From Pimelobacter simplex (GTDB taxonomy: Bacteria; Actinomycetota; Actinomycetes; Propionibacteriales; Nocardioidaceae), in NCBI RefSeq assembly GCF_900114845.1, contig NZ_FOUK01000001.1:1491436-1555435 (forward strand): DNA of 64,000 nt, read 5' to 3'. Positions within the stretch are counted from its first letter, which is position 1. Each line of letters opens with the position of its first letter. The notes under the pieces are model-generated. The model saw nothing but the letters and a program-made list of their open reading frames with translations, was not told where the DNA came from and searched no databases. This document shows positions 23,680 through 32,487 of this stretch, piece by piece. The translations under genes were made by a program, and so were the position numbers.

Positions 23680-24729
23680 TCAGCAGCCCGCCGCGAGCAC
23701 GTAGCACCGCAGCGGAGGCTCGGCCCGCAGCAGCGGGGCCCCACCGAGGCTGACGAGCGGCAGCATCGTGCTCACCAGGCGGGGGAGTGCGAACAGCACC
23801 GGGACGTAGGCCCGCGCGTCGAGCGGGTCGAGGCCCGGCATGGAGAGCCGCCGGCACGCCGACCGGTCGACGCGCGCGGCGACCGCGGGTCCGTCGTGGT
23901 CGAGCGCGTCCATCACGATGGCGTACGTCGTGGGGCTGATCGTCCCGGTGAGCACGTGCTCGTAGGGGTCGAGCGGGCAGACGTCCTGGACCCGGACGTT
24001 CGCGATCCGGCCGCCACCGGTGCTGAGCCCCGACGACGCCGGCGGGGTCACCACCTCGTCGAGCATCGTGTAGACGTTGGTGTAGTCGATGCCCGCGAAC
24101 GTCTCGGCGCCGCTGTTGAGTGCCTTGATGAACGCCGACCCCGCGAGCTGCTGCCAGACCGCCGGCACGCAGGTGGTCAGCCCGCGCAGGCAGCCCGGGA
24201 TCGATCGTGTCCCGTGGTTCGAGGGCGCCATGCCGATCATCTCGGCGACCATCGGGCGCACGTCCGGCCAGAAGCGCAGCGCCCAGCGCGGGTTCATCCC
24301 GCCCTGGCTGTGGCCGAGGACCGCGATCCGCCGGCCGGTGCGGGCGTGCATCGTGCGGATCGCGTTGACGACGTACTCGGCGGCCACCTGGATGTCGCCG
24401 AATGTGTGCTGCGGCACCGTCACCAGGCAGTAGTAGCGGCCCTGCGCCGCGAAGACGTTCGCCCAGTTCCACGAGTAGTTCTCGACCGGCGTCACGCTCG
24501 TGGCGGGGTTGAGCAGGATCGGCGCCGGGCCGGTCCGCGGGTCGCCGTGGCAGGCGAGGGACGCCGCGAGCGCCGGCCGCGGGACCGACAGCGCGGGCCC
24601 GGGGCGGTCGAGCGGCGCGTAGGCGCCACCGCCGCCGTCGTCGTCGGCGTGCGCGGCCGGCCACGTCCCGAGAGCCGCCACCAGCGCCGTCACGAGCGGC
24701 AGGAGCAGGGTGAGGGTGACGCGGCGCAT
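23680..24729 (-). CDS. Secreted lipase/esterase (CALB-like)
   Basis: A 349-residue exported alpha/beta hydrolase. The signal peptide ends near AAHA at residue 28. The nucleophile serine is S141 in LGHSQGG. The mature start, with ILLNPATSVTPVENYSWNWA and VTVPQHTFGDIQVAAEYVVN, resembles the actinobacterial and fungal lipases related to Candida antarctica lipase B, whose N-terminal part forms the oxyanion hole. Several cysteines (C60, C101 and others) may form disulfides outside the cell. It is monocistronic; the ATG is 57 bp from the divergent recO start. Confidence 0.83.
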   Translation of the reverse strand: MRRVTLTLLLPLVTALVAALGTWPAAHADDDGGGGAYAPLDRPGPALSVPRPALAASLACHGDPRTGPAPILLNPATSVTPVENYSWNWANVFAAQGRYYCLVTVPQHTFGDIQVAAEYVVNAIRTMHARTGRRIAVLGHSQGGMNPRWALRFWPDVRPMVAEMIGMAPSNHGTRSIPGCLRGLTTCVPAVWQQLAGSAFIKALNSGAETFAGIDYTNVYTMLDEVVTPPASSGLSTGGGRIANVRVQDVCPLDPYEHVLTGTISPTTYAIVMDALDHDGPAVAARVDRSACRRLSMPGLDPLDARAYVPVLFALPRLVSTMLPLVSLGGAPLLRAEPPLRCYVLAAGC

Positions 24730-24786
24730 GGCCGTTCAACGGGGTGGCGCCGGGCTTCGTCACGCTCCAGGCCGCACAATGGAGGG

Positions 24787-25539
24787 GTGCCACTCTACCG
24801 TGACGAGGCGATCGTCCTGCGCACCCACAAGCTGGGTGAGGCGGACCGCATCATCACGCTCCTGACCCGCGAGAACGGCCGGGTCCGCGCGGTGGCCAAG
24901 GGCGTGCGCCGTACCACCTCGCGGTGGGGCTCGCGGCTCGAGCCGTTCACCCACGTCGACCTGCAGATCGCCGAGGGCCGCAACCTCGACACGATCACCC
25001 AGGCCGAGACCCGCGGCGCCTACGCCGCGCCGATCGGCTACGACTACGACCGCTACACGGCGGGCACCGCGATGCTCGAGACCGCCGAGCGGCTCGTCGT
25101 CGAGGAGCGCGAGCCGGCCCGCCAGCAGTTCAGCCTCCTGCTCGGCGCGCTCAACGCCATGGCCGGCGGTCAGCGGCTGCCCTGCCACGTGCTCGACTCG
25201 TACCTGCTGCGCGCGCTCGCGATCGCCGGCTACGCGCCCGCCTTCGTCGACTGCGCCCACTGCGGCCGCCCCCCGGTCCTGGCGACCGGCGAGCTCGGGC
25301 ACCACCGGTGGTTCAACCCCTCGATGGGTGGCGTCCTCTGCTCCACCTGCCGGATCCCCGGCTCCGCGACCCCCGCCCCCGAGACCCTGGTCCTCCTCGG
25401 CGCGCTGCTCGCCGGCGACTGGCCGGTCATCGAGGCCGCCGAGCCGCGTCCCGTGCGCGAGGCCAGCGGGCTGATCGCGGCGTTCGTGCAGTGGCAGCTC
25501 GAGCGCGGGCTGCGGTCGCTGGCCTACGTCGAGCGCTGA
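24787..25539 (+). CDS. recO: DNA repair protein RecO
   Basis: A 250-residue recombination mediator that helps load RecA on SSB-coated single strands. The N-terminal OB fold begins LYRDEAIVLRTHKLGEADRI. The zinc site is formed by C156/C159 and C185/C188. The GTG at 24787 sits six bases after CACAAT, a likely leaderless start. recO followed by uppS is a conserved actinobacterial order (as in mycobacteria), here interrupted only by a minus-strand Uma2 gene. Confidence 0.95.
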   Translation: MPLYRDEAIVLRTHKLGEADRIITLLTRENGRVRAVAKGVRRTTSRWGSRLEPFTHVDLQIAEGRNLDTITQAETRGAYAAPIGYDYDRYTAGTAMLETAERLVVEEREPARQQFSLLLGALNAMAGGQRLPCHVLDSYLLRALAIAGYAPAFVDCAHCGRPPVLATGELGHHRWFNPSMGGVLCSTCRIPGSATPAPETLVLLGALLAGDWPVIEAAEPRPVREASGLIAAFVQWQLERGLRSLAYVER

Positions 25540-25552
25540 GCCGCTCGGGGTC

Positions 25553-26107
25553 CTACTCGACCAGTCGGGCCGGGCAGATCGCGACCGGGAACGGCCGCTG
25601 CGCCGTCCAGGTCTCCTCGCCGGACACGTCGGCGACCTGGACGTAGGCCCCGTCGCGCAGCTCCCACGCGATCAGCCGCGGCGCCACCGGGTCGACCACC
25701 CAGTAGTGCGGCGCTGCGGCCCGCTCGAGCCGCGCGTACTTGGTGTTGAGGTCGATCAGAGCCGTGCTCGGCGAGAGCACCTCGATCGCCAGCAGCGGCG
25801 GGCCGTCGAGCCGCTTGCCGGTCAGCTGGTCGCGCGGGGCGACGACGACGTCGGGCTCGAGCACGGTGTCGCGAGCGAGCACGACGTCGATCGGCGGTAC
25901 CACCCAGAGATGCTCCGGCGCGGCGTCATCGAGGGCCCGGCACAGCTTGAAGTTGACCCGCTGGTGCAGCGGGATCGGCGCCGCACTCACGACGTGCACC
26001 CCGTCGATGAGCTCGTGCCGCAGCCCGTCATCGGGCAGCGCTTCGAGATCGTCGACCGTCAGTGCCCGCCCGAGCGGCACACCGGTATCGATGGTCATGG
26101 CCCCCAT
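25553..26107 (-). CDS. Uma2-family (DUF820) endonuclease-like protein
   Basis: A 184-residue protein with the PD-(D/E)XK-like Uma2 core: LPDDGLRHELIDGVHVVSAA, EPDVVVAPRDQ and PPLLAIEVLSPST. Acidic residues and the E-V-L motif fit a putative restriction-type nuclease fold. The actual activity of the family is unknown. Two ATGs are possible (26107 and 26098). It is inserted antiparallel between recO and uppS, which breaks an otherwise conserved gene pair. Confidence 0.85.
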   Translation of the reverse strand: MGAMTIDTGVPLGRALTVDDLEALPDDGLRHELIDGVHVVSAAPIPLHQRVNFKLCRALDDAAPEHLWVVPPIDVVLARDTVLEPDVVVAPRDQLTGKRLDGPPLLAIEVLSPSTALIDLNTKYARLERAAAPHYWVVDPVAPRLIAWELRDGAYVQVADVSGEETWTAQRPFPVAICPARLVE

Positions 26108-26205
26108 GCTGCATCACCTTCCCGAGAGTTTCCACGCCCCGATGCTGGATCGTGCGCGGATCGCCCGCAACCGCTCCTCCACAGGCCTCCTGAGAGACTG
26201 CTCCC

Positions 26206-27039
26206 GTGACCCGCGCCTCCCGTCGTACCCGCGCCGCCGAGGCGGCCGCGGCCGCCGCCCGCGGCCCGGTCCGCCCGCCCACGCCGCACCCCTCGGGCGC
26301 GCGTCCGCCCGCCGTCCCGGCCGAGCTGGTGCCGCACCACGTCGCGATCGTGATGGACGGCAACGGCCGCTGGGCCAAGGAGCGCGGCCTGCCGCGCACG
26401 CGCGGTCACGAGGAGGGCGAGTCGAGCCTGTTCGACGTCGTCGAGGGGGCGATCGAGATCGGCGTGAAGGCGGTGTCGGCGTACGCCTTCTCGACCGAGA
26501 ACTGGTCGCGCAGCCCCGACGAGGTCAAGTTCCTGATGGGCTTCAACCGCGACGTCATCCGCCGCCGCCGCGACGAGATGCACGAGCTCGGCGTCCGGGT
26601 CCGGTGGGCCGGTCGCGCGCCGCGGCTGTGGAAGTCGGTGATCACCGAGCTCCAGGTCGCCGAGGAGCTCACGAAGCACAACGACGTCCTGACCCTCACC
26701 ATGTGCGTCAACTACGGCGGCCGCTCCGAGCTCGGCGACGCCGCCAAGGCCCTGGCCCGCGACGTCGCCGCCGGCCGGGTTAACCCGGACAAGGTCGACG
26801 AGCGCACCCTCGGCCGCTACCTCTACGTCCCCGAGCTCCCGGACGCCGACCTGATCTGGCGCACCTCCGGCGAGCAGCGGCTCTCGAACTTCATGCTCTA
26901 CCAGGCGGCGTACGCGGAGTTCGTGTTCTCCGACGTCCTCTGGCCCGACGTCGACCGCCGTCACCTGTGGGACGCCATCGACACCTACGCCCGCCGCGAC
27001 CGGCGCTACGGCGGCGCGGAGCCCAACCCGACGAAGTAG
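26206..27039 (+). CDS. uppS: cis-prenyl diphosphate synthase (UPP/decaprenyl-PP synthase)
   Basis: A 277-residue enzyme of the Z-isoprenyl synthase family, making the C50/C55 lipid carrier of wall synthesis. The catalytic Asp is D51 in IVMDGNGRW, followed by TRGHEEG, FSTENWSR and the C-terminal IWRTSGEQRLSNFM. It has a ~40-residue Arg/Ala/Pro-rich N-terminal extension before the core. GAGACT six bases before the GTG suggests a leaderless message. The gene after recO in mycobacteria is the decaprenyl diphosphate synthase, so chain length could be C50. Confidence 0.94.
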   Translation: MTRASRRTRAAEAAAAAARGPVRPPTPHPSGARPPAVPAELVPHHVAIVMDGNGRWAKERGLPRTRGHEEGESSLFDVVEGAIEIGVKAVSAYAFSTENWSRSPDEVKFLMGFNRDVIRRRRDEMHELGVRVRWAGRAPRLWKSVITELQVAEELTKHNDVLTLTMCVNYGGRSELGDAAKALARDVAAGRVNPDKVDERTLGRYLYVPELPDADLIWRTSGEQRLSNFMLYQAAYAEFVFSDVLWPDVDRRHLWDAIDTYARRDRRYGGAEPNPTK

Positions 27040-27061
27040 CGCGTTCGGGCGCACGAAGGAG

Positions 27062-27105
27062 CACGAACCGGCGGTCGAGAGTGCGCCCTCGACCGCCGGT
27101 TCGTG
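27062..27105. terminator. Perfect 18-bp stem between convergent uppS and znuB
   Basis: CACGAACCGGCGGTCGAG (27062-27079) pairs without mismatch with 27088-27105 around the loop AGTGCGCC. Weaker outer pairing (AGCGCGTTC near 27038 with its complement near 27120) extends it. The position between convergent genes suggests a bidirectional terminator, though no T-run follows. Confidence 0.7.
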
Positions 27106-27154
27106 TCACTTCGCGCGCCGGAACGCGCTCCTTCGCCGGGCGAGTGGCCCCGGG

Positions 27155-28162
27155 TCAGTGCTCGTCGTAGTGGGCGCCGTGCGCCGCGTGGCGGTGCCCG
27201 TCGTGGACGTAGTCCACGTGGTCGTCGTGGGGGACGGCGAGGTGGCCGCACCCCGGTCCGTGCGCGTGGGGGTGGGCGCCGCAGGCGTCGTGGGACGGCG
27301 CGGCCTGACCGGAGGCGAAGGGCTCGCGCAGGCGGGCGCGGCGGCGGAGCCAGATGCCGATGGGCCAGGCGATGGCGTAGCAGGCGAGGGCGAGCAGCAC
27401 GATCGTGGGACCCGGCGCCACGTTCACCCGGTACGACGCGAAGGTGGCCGCGACGAGTCCGCCCACCGAGGCGAGGGTGCCGAGCGCCATGGCCGCGACC
27501 AGGGTGGTCCGGAACGAGCGGGTGACCTGCTGGGAGGTGGCCACGGGCACCACCATGAGCGCCGAGACGAGGAGCAGGCCGACGGTGCGCATCGCGACGG
27601 TCACCGAGACGGCGGCGAGGACGGCGACGAGCACGTTGTAGCCGCGCACGCGCAGACCGGCGACGCGGGCGAACTCCTGGTCCTGGGCGACGGCGAACAG
27701 CTGGGGCGCGAGCCCCAGGCAGAGGCCGACGACGGCGATGGCCAGGCCCATGGTGATGAGCACGTCGCCGGAGGAGATGGTGGTCAGCGAGCCGAAGAGG
27801 TAGCGGTTGAGCGCGGCGGCGCTCTGCCCGGCCAGGCCGCTGACGAAGACGCCGCCGGCCAGGCCGCCGTAGAAGAGCAGGGCGAGGGCGACGTCGCCGT
27901 TGGTCTGGCCGCGCTCGCGGATCACCTCGATGAGCACCGAGCCGAGCACGGCGACGAGGACGGCGGTCCACAGCGGCGAGGCGCCGGTGGCGAGGCCGAT
28001 CGCCACACCGGTGACGGCGACGTGGCCGATGCCGTCCCCCATCAGGGCCAGGCGGCGCTGGACGAGGAAGGTGCCGATGGCGGGCGCGGCGAGGCCGGTG
28101 AGCAGGGCGGCGATGAGCGCGCGCTGCATGAACGGCTGCGCGAAGAGCTCGACGGGGGACAT
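27155..28162 (-). CDS. znuB: Zinc ABC transporter permease
   Basis: A 335-residue membrane protein of the ABC-3 family with about eight or nine membrane segments (for example QRALIAALLTGLAAPAIGTF). The middle part HVAVTGVAIG and LLLVSALMVVPVATSQQVTR are conserved in metal permeases. The last ~50 residues form a His/Asp-rich cytoplasmic tail (HAHGPGCGHLAVPHDDHVDY), probably binding zinc. It is the third gene of the Zur-controlled znuA-znuC-znuB set and overlaps znuC by one base. Confidence 0.92.
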   Translation of the reverse strand: MSPVELFAQPFMQRALIAALLTGLAAPAIGTFLVQRRLALMGDGIGHVAVTGVAIGLATGASPLWTAVLVAVLGSVLIEVIRERGQTNGDVALALLFYGGLAGGVFVSGLAGQSAAALNRYLFGSLTTISSGDVLITMGLAIAVVGLCLGLAPQLFAVAQDQEFARVAGLRVRGYNVLVAVLAAVSVTVAMRTVGLLLVSALMVVPVATSQQVTRSFRTTLVAAMALGTLASVGGLVAATFASYRVNVAPGPTIVLLALACYAIAWPIGIWLRRRARLREPFASGQAAPSHDACGAHPHAHGPGCGHLAVPHDDHVDYVHDGHRHAAHGAHYDEH

Positions 28163-28977
28163 CAGGCGTCACCTCGCGGGCGGTCGACGGGGGAGGAGAC
28201 CTGGGGCACGTGGTCGGCCACCGGGCGCGCCGGGTGATGGTGGTGCGTGTGCGGCTCGGCGAACCAGGGCTGGTGCACCTCGTGGTCGCGCAGCGGGTCG
28301 CCGTCGTAGGCCACCCGGCCGTCACGCAGGACGACGGCCCGGTCGACCAGCGGCGCCAGCGGCCCGAGCTCGTGGGCGACGAGCACGATGGTCGCGCCGC
28401 GCTCCTTGAGCCGGCGCAGGGTGTCGGCGAGGACCTGCTGGTTGGGCAGGTCGACGCCGGCGGTGGGCTCGTCGAGGAAGAAGAGCTCCGGCTCGCCGGC
28501 CAGGGCGCGGGCGATGAGCACCCGCTGCTGCTGGCCACCGGAGAGGTTGCTGACCGCGTCGCGGCGCCGGTCGGCGAGGCCGACGATCTCGAGTGCGTCG
28601 TCGATGGCGGCGCGGTCGGCGCGCGAGAGCGGGCGCAGCAGCCGGCGGCGGGTCAGCCGGCCGGCGGCCACGACCTCCCACACCGAGGCGGGGATGCCGG
28701 AGGCGGCGGTGGCGCGCTGGGGGACGAAGCCGATCCGGCGCCAGTCGTCGTAGTCGTCGAGGGGGGTGCCGAACAGGCGCACCTCGCCGGCCACGAGCGG
28801 GCGCAGCCCGACCAGGGCGCGCACGAGCGTGGACTTGCCGGAGCCGTTGGCGCCCATCAGCGCGACGAAGTCGCCGGGCGCGACGCTGAGGTCGATCCCG
28901 CGCAGCACCGGCCGACCGCCCAGGGCGACGCTGCCCTCGCTGATCGCGACCGCCGCCGCGGGGACGCCCGCGCTCAC
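28162..28977 (-). CDS. znuC: Zinc ABC transporter ATPase
   Basis: A 271-residue ABC ATPase with Walker A GANGSGKST, signature LSGGQQQR and Walker B LFFLDEPTAG. The C-terminal end is His-rich (EPHTHHHHPARP), as in zinc-linked ATPases. The GTG at 28977 gives a GTGA overlap with the znuA stop; a second GTG two codons upstream (28983) is also possible. It powers ZnuB with zinc delivered by ZnuA. Confidence 0.93.
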   Translation of the reverse strand: MSAGVPAAAVAISEGSVALGGRPVLRGIDLSVAPGDFVALMGANGSGKSTLVRALVGLRPLVAGEVRLFGTPLDDYDDWRRIGFVPQRATAASGIPASVWEVVAAGRLTRRRLLRPLSRADRAAIDDALEIVGLADRRRDAVSNLSGGQQQRVLIARALAGEPELFFLDEPTAGVDLPNQQVLADTLRRLKERGATIVLVAHELGPLAPLVDRAVVLRDGRVAYDGDPLRDHEVHQPWFAEPHTHHHHPARPVADHVPQVSSPVDRPRGDA

Positions 28978-29927
28978 TTGCACTCGTTGGCGGCGACGAT
29001 GGCGTCGAGGTTGGCGCGCATGAGGCTCAGGTAGTCGTCGTCGGATCCCGCGTCGGCCAGGCCCTCGACCGGGTCGAGGACGGCGTTGCGGAGCCCGAGG
29101 TCGTGGGCGAAGCTCTCGCCGAGCGCCGGCTTGAGCGGCTCGCTGAACACCGTGGTGATGCCTTCCTTCCGGATGAGCTCCTGCAGCTGCCCCAGGACCG
29201 CGCCGGTCGGCTCGGCGTCGGGGGAGAGCCCCACGATCGAGGCGACGTGCAGACCGTACTTCTCGAGGTACCCGAAGGCGTCGTGGGACACCACGATGGT
29301 GTCACGCGCGCAGCTGCCCAGGCCAGCGGTGTACGCCGCGTCGAGCTCTTCGAGGTCGGTGCGCAGCGCGGCGGCGTTGGCCCGGTAGGCGTCGGCGTGC
29401 GCGTCGTCGATCTCGGCGAGGCGGTCGGCGACGGCGTCGCCGAGGGTGGCCATCCGCAGCGGGTCCTGCCAGAAGTGGGGGTCGAGCTCGCCGTGGTCGT
29501 GGCCGTGCTCCTCGTCGTGGCCCTCCTCGCCGGCGTGCTCCTCGTGCTCCGCGGCCGACTCCTCGAAGGGCAGCGGGTCGACGACCTTGGTGGCGTCGAG
29601 GGTCGCGCCGCCGGCGTTCTGCTCGACGGCGTCGTCGACCGCCGGCTGGAAGCCGGACTCGTAGACGACGAGGTCGGCCGAGGCGACCTCGGCGGTCTCC
29701 TTGACGGTGAGCTCGAGGTCGTGCGGCTCGGCGCCGGGCTGGGTGAGCAGCGCGACGTCGGTCCCGGTCCCGTCGGTGACCCGCTCGGCGACGTAGGCGA
29801 GCGGGTAGAAGGCCGCGGCCACGGTGACCTTGCCGTCGGCCTCGGGTGCGTCGTCGCTGAACGCCGAGCAGCCGGAGGCGAGCAGGGCCAGGGAGGAGAG
29901 GGCGACGAGGCCGGACATCAAGCGCAT
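28974..29927 (-). CDS. znuA: Zinc-binding lipoprotein of the ABC importer
   Basis: A 317-residue cluster A-I solute-binding protein. The start ATG 29927 puts the lipobox (LLASGC) at C20. The metal-site histidines include AEPHDLELT, a His/Glu-rich loop (EHEEHAGEEGHDEEHGHDHG) and DPHFWQDPL. SHDAFGYLEKYGL and the C-terminal DPVEGL are family features. The His-rich loop and the Zur box make zinc the likely substrate, not manganese. Upstream ATGs at 29936 and 29942 lie inside the Zur box and are less likely starts. Confidence 0.93.
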   Translation of the reverse strand: MRLMSGLVALSSLALLASGCSAFSDDAPEADGKVTVAAAFYPLAYVAERVTDGTGTDVALLTQPGAEPHDLELTVKETAEVASADLVVYESGFQPAVDDAVEQNAGGATLDATKVVDPLPFEESAAEHEEHAGEEGHDEEHGHDHGELDPHFWQDPLRMATLGDAVADRLAEIDDAHADAYRANAAALRTDLEELDAAYTAGLGSCARDTIVVSHDAFGYLEKYGLHVASIVGLSPDAEPTGAVLGQLQELIRKEGITTVFSEPLKPALGESFAHDLGLRNAVLDPVEGLADAGSDDDYLSLMRANLDAIVAANECK

Positions 29928-29963
29928 GAGAATCATTCTCATCTTCGACGGAGGCCCGGTCAA
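29926..29963 (-). promoter_or_regulatory. Zur box overlapping the znuA -10 and start codon
   Basis: ATGAGAATCATTCTCAT (29926-29942) is a 17-bp palindrome matching the actinobacterial Zur consensus TGAxAATxATTxTCA. On the minus strand a -35 TTGACC (29963-29958), a 17-bp spacer and a -10 GAGAAT (29940-29935) end seven bases before the ATG. The box therefore covers the -10 and the likely start point, ideal for repression when zinc is sufficient. Confidence 0.85.
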
Positions 29964-29989
29964 GTTCGCGACTGCGTAGAGTGCGCCTC

Positions 29990-30304
29990 GTGCTCGTCGT
30001 GAACCGCTTCCGCGCGGGGGAGGACCCCGCCTCGCTCCGGGCCGACCTCGAGCGGGTGCACGGCCTGCTCGCCGACAGCCCCGGCTACGCCGGGGGCTCG
30101 ATCGGGCGCAACCTCGACGACCCGGACCTGTGGGTGCTCACCACCCGCTGGGACAACGTCGGGGCCTACCGGCGCGCCCTCTCGTCGTACGAGCTGAAGC
30201 TGCACGGCGTGCCGGTGCTGAGCCGGGCGATCGACGAGCCGGGCGCCTACGAGGTCGTCGAGCCCGGTGGAGTGCTCAACGTGGCCGGTGCTCGCGTAAC
30301 CTAG
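29990..30304 (+). CDS. Antibiotic biosynthesis monooxygenase (ABM)-fold protein
   Basis: A 104-residue ferredoxin-like alpha/beta protein of the ABM superfamily (start MLVVNRFR, centre WVLTTRWDNVGAYRRALSSY). Small members include heme-degrading and quinol monooxygenases; the specific role is unknown. The GTG at 29990 is chosen because TAGAGT lies seven bases before it; another GTG at 29981 overlaps that hexamer. It is divergent from znuA. Confidence 0.75.
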   Translation: MLVVNRFRAGEDPASLRADLERVHGLLADSPGYAGGSIGRNLDDPDLWVLTTRWDNVGAYRRALSSYELKLHGVPVLSRAIDEPGAYEVVEPGGVLNVAGARVT

Positions 30305-30388
30305 GCCTTTACTTCGCGTACCGCGCGAGGCCGACACCAGAAGTCACGCCCGGCAGCCAGCCGGGCACGTCCCCACAAGGAAATCACC

Positions 30389-31786
30389 GTGGCCAAGCCG
30401 CCCCCGTCCACCGTCGACCAGGTCGTCTCCCTCGCGAAGCGCCGAGGCTTCGTCTACCCCTGCGGGGAGATCTACGGCGGCACCCGCTCCGCCTGGGACT
30501 ACGGTCCGCTGGGCGTCGAGCTCAAGGAGAACATCAAGCGCCAGTGGTGGCGCTCGATGGTGCAGAGCCGCGACGACGTCGTCGGCCTCGACTCGAGCGT
30601 CATCCTGCCGCGGCAGACCTGGGAGGCGTCGGGCCACGTCGCGACGTTCAACGACCCGCTGACCGAGTGCCTCTCCTGCCACAAGCGCTACCGCTACGAC
30701 CACCTGCAGGAGCAGTACGCCGAGAAGAAGGGGATCGCGAACCCCGACGACGTCGACCTCAAGGACGTCGTCTGCGCCAACTGCGGCACCCGCGGCGCCT
30801 GGACCGAGCCGCGCGAGTTCTCCGGCATGCTCAAGACCCACCTCGGCGTCGTCGAGGACGAGTCGGGCCTGCACTACCTGCGCCCCGAGACCGCGCAGGG
30901 CATCTTCCTGAACTTCGCCAACGTGGTCACCTCGCAGCGGATGAAGCCCCCGTTCGGCATCGCCCAGATCGGCAAGAGCTTCCGCAACGAGATCACGCCG
31001 GGCAACTTCATCTTCCGCACCCGCGAGTTCGAGCAGATGGAGATGGAGTTCTTCGTCAAGCCGGGTGAGGACGACGAGTGGCACAAGTACTGGATCGAGG
31101 AGCGCACCCGCTGGTACGTCGACCTCGGCATCAACCCCGACAACCTGCGCCACTTCGTGCACCCGATCGAGAAGCTGAGCCACTACTCCAAGGGCACCAC
31201 CGACATCGAGTACCGCTTCAACTTCACCGGCTCCGAGTGGGGTGAGCTCGAGGGCATCGCCAACCGCACGGACTTCGACCTCTCCACCCACGCCCAGCAC
31301 TCGGGCAAGGACCTGTCGTACTTCGACCAGGCCAACAACACCCGCTACGTGCCCTACGTCATCGAGCCCGCGGCGGGTCTCTCGCGCAGCCTGATGACCT
31401 TCCTCGTCGACGCCTACGCCGAGGACGAGGCGCCCGACACCAAGGGCGGCGTCCGCAAGCGCACCGTGCTGCGCCTCGACCCGCGCCTGGCGCCGGTCAA
31501 GGTCGCCGTGCTGCCGCTGAGCCGCAACGAGGACCTCACCCCCCGGGCCAAGGCCGTGGCGACCGAGCTGCGCGCGCGCTGGAACATCGACTTCGACGAC
31601 GCCGGCTCCATCGGCAAGCGCTACTCGCGCCAGGACGAGGTCGGCACGCCCTACTGCGTCACGGTCGACTTCGACACCCTCGACGACCAGGCGGTCACGG
31701 TGCGCGAGCGGGACTCCATGTCCCAGGAGCGGGTGGCCCTCGACAAGCTGAGCACCTACTTCGCCGAGCGGCTCATCGGATGCTGA
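30389..31786 (+). CDS. glyS: Glycyl-tRNA synthetase (alpha2 type)
   Basis: A 465-residue class II synthetase of the single-chain bacterial/eukaryotic type. Motifs are seen as GDYGPLG-like [20 protein letters not shown] (motif 1 region), [20 protein letters not shown] (motif 2) and [10 protein letters not shown] (motif 3). A zinc-knuckle-like pair C-x2-C ([18 protein letters not shown]) lies near residues 91-135. The GTG at 30389 has an AAGGA eight bases upstream. A short hairpin (GCCCGGC/GCCGGGC, 30348-30366) lies in the leader; no T-box was found. It charges tRNA-Gly. Confidence 0.96.
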   Translation: MAKPPPSTVDQVVSLAKRRGFVYPCGEIYGGTRSAWDYGPLGVELKENIKRQWWRSMVQSRDDVVGLDSSVILPRQTWEASGHVATFNDPLTECLSCHKRYRYDHLQEQYAEKKGIANPDDVDLKDVVCANCGTRGAWTEPREFSGMLKTHLGVVEDESGLHYLRPETAQGIFLNFANVVTSQRMKPPFGIAQIGKSFRNEITPGNFIFRTREFEQMEMEFFVKPGEDDEWHKYWIEERTRWYVDLGINPDNLRHFVHPIEKLSHYSKGTTDIEYRFNFTGSEWGELEGIANRTDFDLSTHAQHSGKDLSYFDQANNTRYVPYVIEPAAGLSRSLMTFLVDAYAEDEAPDTKGGVRKRTVLRLDPRLAPVKVAVLPLSRNEDLTPRAKAVATELRARWNIDFDDAGSIGKRYSRQDEVGTPYCVTVDFDTLDDQAVTVRERDSMSQERVALDKLSTYFAERLIGC

Positions 31787-32487
31787 CCCTCCGGTCCGCC
31801 GTCGCCCCGGTGGCCGCCCTCGTGGTGGCCGCCGGTCTGGCGGCGTGCGGATCGGACGACGGCGAGCCCGCGGGCCGGCCCCGGGCGAGCGAGCCGACGA
31901 GCTCGGCCGCCCCGGCGTCGTACCTCGCGGTGCCCGACGGCGTCACCCTCACCGAGCCCGGCACGCAGCTCGGGCTCGGTGAGCAGGGCGTCATCGCCTT
32001 CGAGCGGCGCCAGGACGAGGTCGCCGTGCTCGAGGTGGCGGTGCAGAAGATCGAGCGGACCTCGTTCCCGGCCTCGTTCCCCGGCTGGAACCTCGACGAC
32101 GCGACGGCCGCGCGGACGCCGTACTTCGTGCGCGTGGCGGTCACCAACGAGGGCGAGACCGACCTCGGCGGCCTGCGGCTCACCAACGTGCTGTGGGCCT
32201 CCGACGGCGCCACGCTCGAGGCGCCCAACTACTACACCGCGGAGCAGCTGCCGGCGTGCGTCGGCGACGCGCTGCCCACGCCGTTCGCGGCCGGTGCGAC
32301 CGCGGAGCTGTGCCAGGTCTACTTCATCGCGCCCGGCAAGGCGTTCGAGAACGTGACCTTCTCGCCGTTCGGCGGCCAGGACGCCGTCACCTGGAGCGGC
32401 GAGATCACCAAGGTGACCAAGCCGGCCAAGCCCGGCAAGCCCGGCAAGTCCGGCAAGTCCGGCAAGAAGAAGGACGACAAGCAGTGA
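31780..32487 (+). CDS. Putative lipoprotein with Lys/Pro/Gly-rich tail
   Basis: A 235-residue exported protein with a lipobox (GLAAC, C23). A beta-rich middle domain ([20 protein letters not shown]) resembles DUF4352-type immunoglobulin-like lipoproteins. The last ~25 residues are a positively charged repeat tail ([20 protein letters not shown]). Such a tail could bind teichoic acids, nucleic acid or the membrane. It overlaps glyS by 7 bp and the dus gene by GTGA, so it is in an operon with translation genes for no clear reason. Confidence 0.7.
   Translation: MLTLRSAVAPVAALVVAAGLAACGSDDGEPAGRPRASEPTSSAAPASYLAVPDGVTLTEPGTQLGLGEQGVIAFERRQDEVAVLEVAVQKIERTSFPASFPGWNLDDATAARTPYFVRVAVTNEGETDLGGLRLTNVLWASDGATLEAPNYYTAEQLPACVGDALPTPFAAGATAELCQVYFIAPGKAFENVTFSPFGGQDAVTWSGEITKVTKPAKPGKPGKSGKSGKKKDDKQ

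Noticed and set aside
30305..30388. Riboswitch or T-box before glyS
   Set aside because: Only a 7-bp hairpin (GCCCGGC/GCCGGGC) is present in 84 bp; there is no T-box sequence and no known glycine-riboswitch core.
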